A DNA stretch of 34,899 nt from Oscillospiraceae bacterium. GTDB taxonomy: Bacteria; Bacillota; Clostridia; Oscillospirales; Oscillospiraceae. Each line of letters begins with the position of its first letter. Positions within the stretch are counted from its first letter, which is position 1. The stretch covers positions 1 to 34,899 of the forward strand of contig JAHHRS010000018.1 of NCBI GenBank assembly GCA_020025675.1. Direction: 5' to 3'. A program made the position numbers and the translations under genes. The notes under the pieces are model-generated. The model saw nothing but the letters and a program-made list of their open reading frames with translations, did no database searches and was not told the DNA's origin. Shown one piece after another: positions 14,647 through 23,984 of this stretch.

Positions 14647-15432
14647 TTAATTTGGGCTAAAATGGGCAGCTGTTACGTTAGAAACATCAATAATTCCCAT
14701 ATCTCCCACCATAAGCTTGTCCAAAACTGTAACAAGCATACCAAATTTACGCTCCGTCTGGTCATTATTTCCCAGCACCACCGTGTACTTTCCGTCCAGA
14801 AATATTTCCGGACTGTGGGGATTTGAAAAATCTATACTCTCGGTCTTAGAATTAAGACCTCTTTCCTCAAGCTGGTATAGAATATCTGCAAGATAATCCA
14901 CAGCTGCCGTACTGCCGTCCTCAGTGGTCAGTTTTTCCCCTATAAGCAGAGTACCGGGAGAGATGCCGTAGACCGGGATAAGGTTCCCGGTCTCCTCGTC
15001 GGTAGCTTTACCAAGCATTTTACAGCTATGGTCAAAAGTCCAGCTCTCGTCACCCAATTGGATGTATGCCAGCGCATCACTTTCCAAGACCTCTATCATA
15101 ACCTTGTTAGGAAGCTTACGCTCGATAGAAACCTTTTCTATATAGGGCAGTTTGGCAAATGCACGGCTGAGTGCCGCGAACCTGTCAAAGAAGAACAGGT
15201 TATCGCCCTGCTCTATATCAAGAGCTCTTATAATCTCCTGATCTGAATAATGCTTATTTCCCTCCACCGTCACGTCGGAAACTCGGAAAAAAACGCTCAT
15301 TACAAATATTATAGCCACCATTATTAGAAAAAACATCAGCGGGGCTGCAATACTGCTGCGCCGTTTTGGGAGCCTGAACTTTTCTTTCCGCTTAGTTTCC
15401 GGCGGCTGTTGGCCGCGATAAGAAGCTGCCAT
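14647..15432 (-). CDS. divIB: Cell division protein FtsQ/DivIB
   Basis: A 261-residue bitopic divisome protein. A basic cytoplasmic tail of about 28 residues ('KRKEKFRLPKRRSS') precedes one membrane helix (about 30-49). A POTRA domain follows ('VSDVTVEGNKHYSDQEIIRAL', 'YIEKVSIERKLPNKVMIEV'), then the beta domain. It links FtsL and FtsB-type proteins to septal peptidoglycan synthesis. It lies 18 bases after murA with a CAGGAG site and could share its transcript. Sequence outside the POTRA region is poorly conserved, as is usual. The Firmicute name DivIB is used; FtsQ is the proteobacterial equivalent. Confidence 0.92.
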   Translation of the reverse strand: MAASYRGQQPPETKRKEKFRLPKRRSSIAAPLMFFLIMVAIIFVMSVFFRVSDVTVEGNKHYSDQEIIRALDIEQGDNLFFFDRFAALSRAFAKLPYIEKVSIERKLPNKVMIEVLESDALAYIQLGDESWTFDHSCKMLGKATDEETGNLIPVYGISPGTLLIGEKLTTEDGSTAAVDYLADILYQLEERGLNSKTESIDFSNPHSPEIFLDGKYTVVLGNNDQTERKFGMLVTVLDKLMVGDMGIIDVSNVTAAHFSPN

Positions 15433-15450
15433 AGTATACTCCTGTCTCAG

Positions 15451-16695
15451 TTATGTTTCAAGATAAACTTCTCCGCCCAATGTTCTGAGAGCCTCATCAA
15501 AGCCCTCATAGCCACGCCGCACATGACCCTCGTCCATGATAACGCTCTCACCCTCGGCGGAAAGGGCTGAAATTATCATGGCGGCTCCGCCTCTGAGGTC
15601 GGTTGCATTAAGGGCTGTGCCGTGAAGCTCATTTACGCCCTTAATAAACGCCGTTTTACCTTCAATACGAATATCCGCCCCAAGCCTCCTCAGTTCCGGC
15701 ACATGGCGGAAGCGGTTACGGAAGATATTTTCCTCAATAGTACTCTCACCCGCAGCTTTTAAAAGAGCCGCCATTAAAACCGGCTGTGCGTCAGTGGGAA
15801 AGCCGGGATAGGGGGCAGTGGATATGCCCTTTACGGCTCTGAGCTTGCCGGGACAAATCACCCTTAAACTGTGCGTTCCGCTTATTATATCACAGCCTGC
15901 CTGATTTAGGAAGTACAAAACTGACGAAAATTCTGCTCCTTTTATCTGAATATCCCCGCCGCAGGCGGCACAGGCGCAGCAAAGGGTTGCTCCCGCTATT
16001 CTGTCGGGTATAATTCTGTTTAGAACGTATTTTCTGGGTCTGAAGCTCTCTATTTCTATATTCTCCGTGCCGTCACCGCTTATTTCCGCACCTGCTGCTC
16101 TGAGAAACTCCGCAAGTGCCACGATTTCAGGCTCTCTTGCAGCACCTATTAGGCGGGTTCTGCCTTTGGCGGCGCAGGCGGCGAGGATAATATTTTCAGT
16201 TGCCCCCACGCTTGGAAAAGGAAGAGAAATTGTTGTGCCGTGAAGATCAGCGCCTTTGCAGTAAATTTCTCCCCCCTCTTCTTCTATATCCGCTCCAAGC
16301 TCTCTGAGAGCCTTTAAGTGCAGGTCTATGGGCCGTTCCCCCAGCTGACAGCCGCCGGGGGGTGAGAGCCGTGCCTCACCGCAGCGGGCAAGGAGCGCCC
16401 CCATAAATATAACGGATGAGCGCATTTCCTCCATAAGTGACGGCGGAATATGAGAGAGGGAAAGATTACGCGAGTCTATGTAAAGCTGATTTCCGTTCAT
16501 CTCTGCTCTGCATCCCAGATGGCGCAGGATTTCCAGTGCCGCATCCACATCCCGCAGCTTAGGCGTATTTAAAAGCACGCACTCCATGGGTGAAATTATG
16601 GAGGCGGCGATAATGGGCAGCGAGGCGTTTTTTGAGCCTTGCACCCGAATGGAGCCGGATAGCTTTCTTCCGCCTCTTACATGCCATATATCCAT
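15451..16695 (-). CDS. murA: UDP-N-acetylglucosamine 1-carboxyvinyltransferase (MurA)
   Basis: First committed step of peptidoglycan synthesis: transfers enolpyruvate from PEP to UDP-GlcNAc in the cytosol. At 414 residues it is of normal length. 'GSKNASLPI' (Lys22/Asn23) contacts substrate. The catalytic loop 'PPGGCQLGERPIDLHL' carries Cys116, the fosfomycin target, so the enzyme is of the fosfomycin-sensitive type. 'VGATENIILAA' and 'TDLRGGAAMIISALSAEG' are further family blocks. Firmicutes often have two copies (MurA1/A2); which one this is cannot be told. It follows a terminator and its own promoter after murG and leads into divIB. Start: ATG with GGGAGG 8 bases upstream. Confidence 0.96.
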   Translation of the reverse strand: MDIWHVRGGRKLSGSIRVQGSKNASLPIIAASIISPMECVLLNTPKLRDVDAALEILRHLGCRAEMNGNQLYIDSRNLSLSHIPPSLMEEMRSSVIFMGALLARCGEARLSPPGGCQLGERPIDLHLKALRELGADIEEEGGEIYCKGADLHGTTISLPFPSVGATENIILAACAAKGRTRLIGAAREPEIVALAEFLRAAGAEISGDGTENIEIESFRPRKYVLNRIIPDRIAGATLCCACAACGGDIQIKGAEFSSVLYFLNQAGCDIISGTHSLRVICPGKLRAVKGISTAPYPGFPTDAQPVLMAALLKAAGESTIEENIFRNRFRHVPELRRLGADIRIEGKTAFIKGVNELHGTALNATDLRGGAAMIISALSAEGESVIMDEGHVRRGYEGFDEALRTLGGEVYLET

Positions 16696-16728
16696 TTATA
16701 ACTACCTCCCGCGCATCAAAATCAAACT

Positions 16729-16758
16729 ATTCTATGCCCGGGGGCTGCATAATGTTAA
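16729..16758 (-). promoter_or_regulatory. Probable promoter of murA-divIB
   Basis: Minus-strand TTAACA (16758-16753), 18-base spacer, TAGAAT (16734-16729). It begins within the T-rich end of the preceding terminator, restarting transcription for murA. Confidence 0.5.
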
Positions 16759-16786
16759 AACGGCGTGTGCAGTGCCACGCCGTTTT
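16757..16786 (-). terminator. Terminator between murG and murA
   Basis: AAAACGGCGTG (16757-16767) pairs with CACGCCGTTTT (16776-16786) around an 8-base loop. It lies 17 bases past the murG stop. The stem is GC-rich and ends in TTTT on the minus strand; read-through is likely to be partial. Confidence 0.8.
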
Positions 16787-16803
16787 ATAACGGATAAAAT
16801 GTT

Positions 16804-17934
16804 TTACTTTCTATTTTGTCTGGCAAGCTCCAGAATAATGTCACATATGCTGTCGCATGCTTTGTCAACTGCAAGTGAGCGCATTGCCTTAGACATTTCC
16901 GAAAGCTTATCTTTATCTGAAATCAGCTCTCTGATTTTACTCAAAAGACTGTCTTCATCAAAGTCCCCTTCCGTCATCACCACGGCGCCGCCTGTCTTTT
17001 CCAGAACTCTGGCATTTTTCTCCTGATGGTTGTTGGTTACATTGGGAGAAGGTACAATTATAACGGGCTTTCCCATGTAGCATAACTCCGAGATTGTGGA
17101 TGCACCGGCTCTGCACATTATAAGGTCTGCCGCTGCCATAACTCTGGGCATGTCATAAATGTATTCTCTGATCTCCACTCCGCACAGTGAGGGATTTATT
17201 TTTTTCTTCTGTAACTGCTCGGTAAATTTCTTATAATACCTGCTTCCTATTGAGTGAATAAGGTTGAAGTCCTGCTGTCCTTCCATTTTGGGCAGCATTT
17301 TCTCCATAATATCGTTCATATGTTCCGCACCAAGTGAGCCCCACACAGACACTACAAGGGGCTTATCCTTGGAAAAGCCAAGCTCTGACTTAGCGGAGCT
17401 TTGAGTGTAAAGGGCAAAGTCACCACGGACAGGCGTACCGGTAACGGAAATCTTTTCCGGGCAGGGATAGTGCTGTTTACTGTCCTCAAAACCCAGCATT
17501 ATCTTATCAACCTTTTTTGAAAGTAATTTGGTTGTAAGCCCCGGTACGGCATTGCTCTCATGAACGGCGGTAGGAATATGCAGGGAGGCGGCCGCTCTCA
17601 GTACAGGATAGCACACATACCCGCCGGTTCCGATAACTACATCGGGTTTAAATTCTTTTATCACTTTTTTAGCCTTGGCGGTGGAAGCTATAACATTTTT
17701 TACGCTCTTAAAATTATGATTCAGGGCTGAAAAGCTTTTTCCACGGCTGAGGTTTGTAATCTTTAGAGGCACAATCTCATACCCCTCTCTGGGTACAAGC
17801 TCCATTTCCATTTTGCCTTCGGCGCCCATAAAAAGGAATTGGCTGTCAGGCATCAGTTCTTTTAATCTGCCCGCAATGGCAAGGGCAGGGTTAACATGAC
17901 CGGCGGTACCTCCGCAAGCGAGAATGAATTTCAT
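16804..17934 (-). CDS. murG: UDP-N-acetylglucosamine-N-acetylmuramyl-(pentapeptide) pyrophosphoryl-undecaprenol GlcNAc transferase (MurG)
   Basis: Adds GlcNAc to lipid I to give lipid II at the inner face of the membrane. It is a 376-residue GT-B enzyme. The N-terminal glycine loop 'ACGGTAGHVNPALAIA' and 'GTGGYVCYPVLRAA' bind lipid I. 'HESNAVPG' is a family block. The C-terminal UDP-GlcNAc site is 'RAGASTISELCYMGKPVIIVPSP' in overlapping pieces (GASTISEL, GKPVIIVPSP) and 'NNHQEKNA'. It lies 16 bases after ftsW and is followed by a terminator, so it ends the long mraZ-murG transcript. ATG at 17934 has AAAGGA about 11 bases upstream, slightly distant. Confidence 0.97.
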   Translation of the reverse strand: MKFILACGGTAGHVNPALAIAGRLKELMPDSQFLFMGAEGKMEMELVPREGYEIVPLKITNLSRGKSFSALNHNFKSVKNVIASTAKAKKVIKEFKPDVVIGTGGYVCYPVLRAAASLHIPTAVHESNAVPGLTTKLLSKKVDKIMLGFEDSKQHYPCPEKISVTGTPVRGDFALYTQSSAKSELGFSKDKPLVVSVWGSLGAEHMNDIMEKMLPKMEGQQDFNLIHSIGSRYYKKFTEQLQKKKINPSLCGVEIREYIYDMPRVMAAADLIMCRAGASTISELCYMGKPVIIVPSPNVTNNHQEKNARVLEKTGGAVVMTEGDFDEDSLLSKIRELISDKDKLSEMSKAMRSLAVDKACDSICDIILELARQNRK

Positions 17935-17950
17935 TTATCTATCATTCCTT

Positions 17951-19105
17951 TCAGTATACAGCGTCCCGAGAGGCGCTTAAAATTATGCCCATCTCTATAA
18001 GCTCCGTCATCAAAGCCGTGCCCCCATAAGAAAAGAAGGGCAGGGATATACCGGTGCAGGGCACTAAATTAGTGACAACAGCCACATTTAGAAAAATCTG
18101 AATAAAAAGAAGGCTGGTAATCCCGGCGCAGACTAAAAAGCTGAATCTGTCGGGACATTTGAGAGCTATATAATAGCCCCGCAGTATTAAAAGAGCAAAC
18201 AGGCTTAGAAGTAAAGCCGCGCCAATAAAGCCCATTTCCTCGCAGTAAACAGAAAAAATAAAGTCGTTGTGCTCTTCCGGCAAATACATGTATTTTTGCA
18301 CGCTCTTTCCGAAGCCAAGGCCGGAAAGGCCGCCGGAACCGATTGAATAAAGGGACTGGATAATCTGGTATCCCTCGTCCGATGAGCTTGCAAAGGGGTC
18401 AAGCCATGTTGTTATACGCTCCGAGGCATAGGGGAAGAAAATTAAAAGTACAGCCAGTGCACTGCCCAAAACGGCAACCGCCCCTATAAACCAGCCTAAG
18501 CTGACACCGCCCAGAAACAGCATCACACCGCCTATGGCAATAATGATTATGGACGCGGAAAAATGAGGTTCCAGCATTAAAAGGCCCACTATGAGAGCCA
18601 GTATACCGGCAAATGGTAAAATACCCTCTTTAAAGCTGTGCATTTTCCCCGCCTTTTGAGATATAAGCAGGGCAAAAGACATGATAACTGCCAGCTTTGC
18701 AAGTTCCGACGGCTGAATTCTTATTCCCGGCAGGCTGAGCCAGCGGCGGGAGCCGTTAACCTTAGTGCCCACAAAAGGCACCAGAAGCAGCAGTACAATG
18801 CAGAAAATCAAAAAGTGAAAGGCATACTTTCTATACAGCCTCATCGGTACTTTAGACGCTAAAAACATTAAAATTGTTCCTGCCACAGCAAAAATAAACT
18901 GCCTTATAAAGAAATATCCGGCTTTACCCCCGGTAACCTTCCCCGGGTCATAATAGGCTCTTGCAAAGCTGGAGGAAAGTATCATCAGCAGTCCCATGGA
19001 TAAAAGCACCAGCACCAGAATGCAGAAGCTCATATCCAGCTCGCCTCTCAGCTCTTTTTTGGCAGGAGACTGAAAACCGGCGAGGCGGGCGCTTTCATAG
19101 CGCAT
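17951..19105 (-). CDS. ftsW: FtsW/RodA/SpoVE-type SEDS peptidoglycan glycosyltransferase
   Basis: A 384-residue SEDS protein with about ten membrane helices. Hallmarks are 'GSRRWLSLPGIRIQPSELAK', 'LLMLEPHFSASI' (typically L..QPD.G; here the Gln/Asp pair is Glu/His), 'SLYSIGSGGLSGLGFGKSVQKYMYLPEEHNDFIFSVYCEE' in parts (GSGG, GLGFG, LPEEHNDFIF) and 'GISLPFFSYGGTALM'. It polymerises glycan strands from lipid II together with the class B PBP encoded upstream in the same cluster. Location between mraY and murG marks it as FtsW or SpoVE rather than RodA; Firmicutes may use it in both division and spore cortex synthesis. GGAGG precedes the ATG. Confidence 0.94.
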   Translation of the reverse strand: MRYESARLAGFQSPAKKELRGELDMSFCILVLVLLSMGLLMILSSSFARAYYDPGKVTGGKAGYFFIRQFIFAVAGTILMFLASKVPMRLYRKYAFHFLIFCIVLLLLVPFVGTKVNGSRRWLSLPGIRIQPSELAKLAVIMSFALLISQKAGKMHSFKEGILPFAGILALIVGLLMLEPHFSASIIIIAIGGVMLFLGGVSLGWFIGAVAVLGSALAVLLIFFPYASERITTWLDPFASSSDEGYQIIQSLYSIGSGGLSGLGFGKSVQKYMYLPEEHNDFIFSVYCEEMGFIGAALLLSLFALLILRGYYIALKCPDRFSFLVCAGITSLLFIQIFLNVAVVTNLVPCTGISLPFFSYGGTALMTELIEMGIILSASRDAVY

Positions 19106-19136
19106 ATTACCACCTCCCCGGTCATTTAATCAAATA

Positions 19137-20150
19137 TCACAGGGCGAAACGATTATACACCCCTATAAATGATATGATGGCAAAGAGGAGAGATATGCCT
19201 GTAAACAGGGCAAAAATTTCTTTCTCTTTCCACTTTTTTCCCGTCCAGCCGCCCATTTCCAGATGGTGATGGAAGGGAGCCATGCGGAATACTCTCTTTC
19301 CGTGGGATAATTTGAAATATCCTACCTGTATTATATCGGAGAGAGTTTCAATAATATATATTATGCCCAAAGTCACAAGAATGAGGGGCATGTCATAGGC
19401 AAAGGCAAGACCTACTATAGCTCCGCCCAGAAACAGAGAGCCGGTGTCACCCATAAACACCTGAGCCGGGTTAAAGTTATACACAAGAAAGCCCAGAAGA
19501 CCGCCCAGAAGAGCGGAGGCAACTATTCCCAGTTCCAGATACTCCTGCCCCCACATAAAGCTTACAGCCACGAAAAACAGGCACACAGGCATGGAGGAGC
19601 CGGCGGCTAGACCGTCGATACCGTCGGTTATATTTACGGCGTTTACCGTACCTACAACCACAAACGCGGCAAAGAAAAAGTAGAGCCACTCAGGCATTAA
19701 AACAGTCTTATTAAAAAAAGGAATGTAAAGGTTCGGGCTGACATAGCCTATCTGACGCATAAGGAAGAGGAAGCAAAGGGCCGCCGCAAGCTGCAGGAGA
19801 AACTTTGCCTTTGCGCTAAGGCCCAGATTACGCTTGTTTTTGACTTTTTCCCAGTCATCCAAAAAGCCGATTGCGCCGAACACAGCGGCAAACAGAAACA
19901 CAAACAGGTGTACAAAACGCCCGTTAAGCATCCCGTCAAATCCCACTGTAAGTATAACTAACAGCATAGCCAGAATAAAAATAACTCCGCCCATAGTGGG
20001 AGTGCCGCTTTTGGACATGTGCCACTTGGGGCCGTTCTCTTTTATTTCCTGTCCTGCTTTCTGTCTTTTAAGCCAGGGAATATAAAACTTTCCGAAAGCA
20101 GTTGCAAACAGAAATGCAAGTACAAATGCACAAATCAGCTTAATTGTCAT
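19137..20150 (-). CDS. mraY: Phospho-N-acetylmuramoyl-pentapeptide-transferase (MraY)
   Basis: Makes lipid I by joining UDP-MurNAc-pentapeptide to undecaprenyl phosphate in the membrane. The 337-residue polytopic protein has all expected elements: 'KSGTPTMGGVIFI' near residue 47, the 'GFLDDWEKVKNKRNLGL' motif with Asp98/Asp99, 'NAVNITDGIDGLA' (Asp176, Asp179), 'NFNPAQVFMGDTGSLFLGG' (Asp235) and the C-terminal 'PFHHHLEMGGW'. It lies 22 bases after murE. murF, usually placed between murE and mraY, and murD, usually after mraY, are absent here. SD GGAGA supports the ATG. Confidence 0.98.
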   Translation of the reverse strand: MTIKLICAFVLAFLFATAFGKFYIPWLKRQKAGQEIKENGPKWHMSKSGTPTMGGVIFILAMLLVILTVGFDGMLNGRFVHLFVFLFAAVFGAIGFLDDWEKVKNKRNLGLSAKAKFLLQLAAALCFLFLMRQIGYVSPNLYIPFFNKTVLMPEWLYFFFAAFVVVGTVNAVNITDGIDGLAAGSSMPVCLFFVAVSFMWGQEYLELGIVASALLGGLLGFLVYNFNPAQVFMGDTGSLFLGGAIVGLAFAYDMPLILVTLGIIYIIETLSDIIQVGYFKLSHGKRVFRMAPFHHHLEMGGWTGKKWKEKEIFALFTGISLLFAIISFIGVYNRFAL

Positions 20151-20172
20151 ATCGTATCTCCAAACTCTTTTC

Positions 20173-21615
20173 TCAGTTTCCTAAAAATTCAGCGACGATC
20201 TCTCTCTCGTCCATATGGTGCTTTTCATGGCCCACGATCTGATAATCCTCGTGTCCCTTTCCGGCAAGTAATATTACATCACCCTTACGGGCCTTGTCAA
20301 TAGCCCAGCCGATAGCTTTTTTCCTGTCACATATGGATTTATAGGGAGTTTTCCGCTCTTTTACCCCAACAAGAATTTCATCTATAATGGCCTGGGGATC
20401 TTCCGTTCTGGGGTTATCGGAGGTTACTATAACCAGATCGGAATTATCGGCCGCTATTCTGCCCATAATGGGGCGCTTCAGCCTGTCTCTGTCTCCGCCG
20501 CAGCCGAAAAGGCAGATAAGTCTGCCCTCAGTGACGGGTCTGAGAGTTTTCAGCACCTTTTCCAGTGCGTCCGGCTTATGGGAGTAGTCAATAATTACGG
20601 AAAAATCCCGGTTAGTGGGTACAGCTTCAAGTCTGCCCTTTACTCCGGGAGCAGTCCCCAGAGCTGCTGAACAGCTGAGAAGGTCTATTCCCAAAAGCAA
20701 AGCGGCGGCTGTAACGCCCAGAGCATTATAAACTGAGAAAAATCCCGGAATTCCAAGCCTTATAAGGCTTAAATCGTCCCCGTACACCGCGGCAAAGCGG
20801 ACGTGATCGGCTGTCATGCGAATATCCTTTGCAACAAGGGATGCCTCGTTTTTCTCTGTGGAGTAGCTTATGTAAGGGCATTTAACATCCCTCATCATAA
20901 ATTCAGACCACCTGTCATCCAGATTAAAGGCTGCCTTTTTGCAGTGGGAGAAAAGAATCTTCTTTGCGGAAGCGTAATCCTCCATGTCTGCGTGGAAATC
21001 CAGATGATCCTGACTTAAATTGGTAAATACCGCCACATCAAAGTTTATGCCTGCCACTCTGTCAAGGCTCAGTGCATGGGAGGAAACCTCCATAACAACA
21101 TGAGTGCAGCCTTCCGCTGCCATTTCGCTCAAAAGCTGCTGTAATTCCAGACTTTCCGGTGTGGTGCGCTCAGAGTGGAGCAGCTTATCCCCTATCATAT
21201 TGCCGTTAGTGCCGATTAAGCCTACCTTTGCTCCAATGCTTTTTTCCAGAACATGCTTTAAAATGTGGGTGGAACTGGTTTTACCGGAAGTTCCGGTAAA
21301 ACCTATTATCTTCATTTTTTCTGCCGGATGGTCATAAAAAGCACAGCTCATAAGTGCAAGAGCTTTCCGGCTGTTATCTACTTTTATATATGGAATTTCT
21401 TCTTCAGGTTCATTTTCGCATACTACCGCTGAGGCTCCGAGCTGAGCGGCTTTTCCTATATATTTATGTCCGTCTGTCTCAAAACCTTTTATGGCCACAA
21501 AAAGAGAACCGGGAGAGGCAAGTCTGGAATCATAGCAAATGTTCTCTATCTCCATGTCCATATCAGCCGTACAGCTCAGGACCTTAATTTCTTTAAGTAA
21601 TTCCGCAAGCTTCAT
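20173..21615 (-). CDS. murE: UDP-N-acetylmuramoyl-L-alanyl-D-glutamate--2,6-diaminopimelate ligase (MurE)
   Basis: ATP-dependent ligase adding the third residue of the stem peptide. At 480 residues it has the three Mur-ligase domains. The ATP loop is 'GFTGTSGKTSSTH' (105-117); 'TTPESLELQQLL' and 'EVSSHALSLDRV' bind the nucleotide precursor. 'DNPRTEDP' (from Asp400) is the DNPR signature of enzymes that use meso-diaminopimelate, so the wall peptide should contain DAP rather than lysine. 'DYSHKPDALEKVL' and 'GCGGDRDRLKRP' are conserved C-terminal blocks. It lies 9 bases after the class B PBP gene, with GAGGTG before the ATG. Confidence 0.97.
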   Translation of the reverse strand: MKLAELLKEIKVLSCTADMDMEIENICYDSRLASPGSLFVAIKGFETDGHKYIGKAAQLGASAVVCENEPEEEIPYIKVDNSRKALALMSCAFYDHPAEKMKIIGFTGTSGKTSSTHILKHVLEKSIGAKVGLIGTNGNMIGDKLLHSERTTPESLELQQLLSEMAAEGCTHVVMEVSSHALSLDRVAGINFDVAVFTNLSQDHLDFHADMEDYASAKKILFSHCKKAAFNLDDRWSEFMMRDVKCPYISYSTEKNEASLVAKDIRMTADHVRFAAVYGDDLSLIRLGIPGFFSVYNALGVTAAALLLGIDLLSCSAALGTAPGVKGRLEAVPTNRDFSVIIDYSHKPDALEKVLKTLRPVTEGRLICLFGCGGDRDRLKRPIMGRIAADNSDLVIVTSDNPRTEDPQAIIDEILVGVKERKTPYKSICDRKKAIGWAIDKARKGDVILLAGKGHEDYQIVGHEKHHMDEREIVAEFLGN

Positions 21616-21624
21616 TTTTTCACC

Positions 21625-23940
21625 TCAATACTTTCCGAGCTGTTCCTCGTCGCTGTCCCTGAGCATCAGCTCTATCACGCTGCCTCTGGGAATTTCCGTT
21701 CCCGCAGGCAGACTTTGACTTACTATCTTCTGTGTCCCCCCGTCACTTAACGGGCTGAGACTTCTTACATAAATTCCGCTTTCGGCAAGGCTGTCTCTGG
21801 CTTCATCATAGCCCATACCATTCAGTTCGGGCATTGTGACCATATTTTCCGACGGGGTCTCGCCTGCATATATTATAACTTCCGAGTTTTTGGCAATCCT
21901 GCTTCCGGCTTTGGGCAGCTGGGCATTTATGGTATTCCCCTCTCCTATTACCCTGTACCGAAGCTGTTGAGAGTAAAGGGCATTTTCGCCGTCGGAAAGG
22001 TTCATTTTCACTATGTTGGGAACCACTGCCTCGTTTATTTCGTCTTCGTCAAACTGGGGCACAAAGCCCATGTAGGGAAGAATATCGGCAAACATTTTGC
22101 CTACGGTAGGTGCCGCCATCTGTCCGCCGCTTACATATACGCCGGATTTATCCGAAGGCGTATCCAGAAAAATAAGAAGAGCGATTTTCGGGTCATCTGC
22201 CGGTGCAAAGCCAATAAATGAGACTATGTATTCCTTTTTACCGGTTGTGGCTTCAAGATTTACTTTTTCGCTTGTACCGGTCTTGCCGCCTATTCTGTAT
22301 CCTCTGACAGCGGCATTTTTTCCTGTGCCTTCCTTAGGATCACCCACAACAGATTCAAGTATCTGCCGCACCTTTGCACTTGTCTCCTCGCTTATTACCC
22401 GCCTGACTTCCTGGGGCTTTCGCTCATAGGCTACTGTTCCGTCCTCATTGAGCATCTTTTCAACCACATAGGGTTTCATAAGTTTTCCGCCGTTAATACA
22501 TGCGGACACTGCCGTTATAAGCTGGAGAGGGCTTATTGTAAATGTCTGGCCGAATGAAGCGGCGGCAAGCTGAGAAAGGTTTTTGGGAGAACAGAACACA
22601 TTTTCGCTCCAGAATATGCTCCCTGTTTCACCGCTTAAATCAATTCCGCTTTTTGCTGTAAGGCTTTCGTCCTTATCTCCGGTCTTTTCCAGAAATCCGA
22701 AGGCTTCAAGATAGTCATAGAAGCGCTCCGCCCCCACCTGAAGGCCTATGTTTACAAAGGCGGCGTTACATGAGTGCTGGACTGCCTGAGTCAGGGTTTG
22801 AGAGCCGTGGCCCCCGTGTTTCCAGCAGCGTATGGGACTTGTTCTGCCCCGCACATTCACACTGCCGCCGCAGTAGTAGCTGCTGTTTAAATCTGCGGCT
22901 CCGTCCTCCAGAGCCATTGAAAGAGTTATTATTTTAAATGTTGAACCGGGTTCATAACTGTCGCTGAGCGCCTTATTGCGCCACTGTTTTAACTGCTGTG
23001 CTCTCAGTTCCCCCTCCGGGTCATTGCTTGCTGCAATCTTTGCCTGGGCATCATCGCTGACGGCAAGAAAATTATTGGGGTCAAAGCCGTCAATAGATGC
23101 CATTGCCAGAATGCCGCCGGTATTTACGTCCATTGCAATAGCTCCGGCACCGTTTTGAATATCATAATCCTCCACGGCCTGCTTTAAATGCTTCTCAACG
23201 AAATACTGTATTCCGCTGTCAAGGCTCAGCACCAGAGAAAGTCCCTCTTCCCCCGGGCAGTGCTCCTCGAACTGTTTAAATAAAAGGTCTGTGCCGTAGG
23301 CATTGGTAAGGCGGAGAGTTCTGCCCTCCGTTCCGCCCAGTGCGCTTTCGTATCGGGCCTCAATACCTTCAAGGCCCTGATTGTCCATTCCCACAAAGCC
23401 AAGCACATGGCAGGCAAGGGAAGAATTGGGGTAATATCTTTTGCTGTCAGGCTCAAGACGTATGCCCCGCAAATCGTTGTCGGTTTTAAATTTTCTGACT
23501 TTATCCGATTCCTCACGGGAAAGCTTTCGCTTTACCGTTACATAATAGGAACCTTTTTCGGAGCTTTTCTTCAAAACCTCCTCATAGTCAAGGTCTAAAA
23601 TATCGGAAAGTCCTTTTGCTATAAGTTCCCTGTCCTCGTGCCTTGAGTCTATCTCCCCCGGACTGAGGTACAGATTGTCAACCGGAGCGCTGAGGGCAAG
23701 CGGGTTCATTTTTCTGTCGTATATTGAGCCTCTGGCAGCTGAGCTTTTATTTTCTCTCATCTGCTGAGACATGGCCCGCTCTTCATAAAACTCATGGTCT
23801 ATTATCTGTATTTTGTACAATCTTGTCAAGAGCAGCAAAAAAGCAAAAACACCGCACACTGCCATTAAAAACAGGGTGCGGCGAAGCATTTGACTGTTTG
23901 GCTTAGACACCGGTTCCCTTGATTCGCGATTAAATTTCAT
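21625..23940 (-). CDS. ftsI: Class B penicillin-binding protein with two PASTA domains (FtsI/PBP2B/SpoVD type)
   Basis: The septal transpeptidase partner of FtsW. It has 771 residues: a short cytoplasmic tail, a membrane helix (about 21-40), a pedestal domain with 'ARGSIYDR', then the transpeptidase. The catalytic Ser333 is in 'PGSTFK', with SxN 'SCN' (390-392) and 'KTGT' (553-556). Two C-terminal PASTA repeats follow (about 640-695 and 700-762; 'VVPNIVKMN', 'MPELNGMGYDEARDSL'). Two PASTA repeats resemble PBP2B; B. subtilis SpoVD has one. With only one class B PBP gene in this cluster, it may serve vegetative division, spore cortex synthesis or both. The gene name is therefore provisional. 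The ATG follows GGGGGG. Confidence 0.95.
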   Translation of the reverse strand: MKFNRESREPVSKPNSQMLRRTLFLMAVCGVFAFLLLLTRLYKIQIIDHEFYEERAMSQQMRENKSSAARGSIYDRKMNPLALSAPVDNLYLSPGEIDSRHEDRELIAKGLSDILDLDYEEVLKKSSEKGSYYVTVKRKLSREESDKVRKFKTDNDLRGIRLEPDSKRYYPNSSLACHVLGFVGMDNQGLEGIEARYESALGGTEGRTLRLTNAYGTDLLFKQFEEHCPGEEGLSLVLSLDSGIQYFVEKHLKQAVEDYDIQNGAGAIAMDVNTGGILAMASIDGFDPNNFLAVSDDAQAKIAASNDPEGELRAQQLKQWRNKALSDSYEPGSTFKIITLSMALEDGAADLNSSYYCGGSVNVRGRTSPIRCWKHGGHGSQTLTQAVQHSCNAAFVNIGLQVGAERFYDYLEAFGFLEKTGDKDESLTAKSGIDLSGETGSIFWSENVFCSPKNLSQLAAASFGQTFTISPLQLITAVSACINGGKLMKPYVVEKMLNEDGTVAYERKPQEVRRVISEETSAKVRQILESVVGDPKEGTGKNAAVRGYRIGGKTGTSEKVNLEATTGKKEYIVSFIGFAPADDPKIALLIFLDTPSDKSGVYVSGGQMAAPTVGKMFADILPYMGFVPQFDEDEINEAVVPNIVKMNLSDGENALYSQQLRYRVIGEGNTINAQLPKAGSRIAKNSEVIIYAGETPSENMVTMPELNGMGYDEARDSLAESGIYVRSLSPLSDGGTQKIVSQSLPAGTEIPRGSVIELMLRDSDEEQLGKY

Positions 23941-23984
23941 GGTAACCCCCCGTTTTATAGACTGTTCTATATATATTCGGAAGC

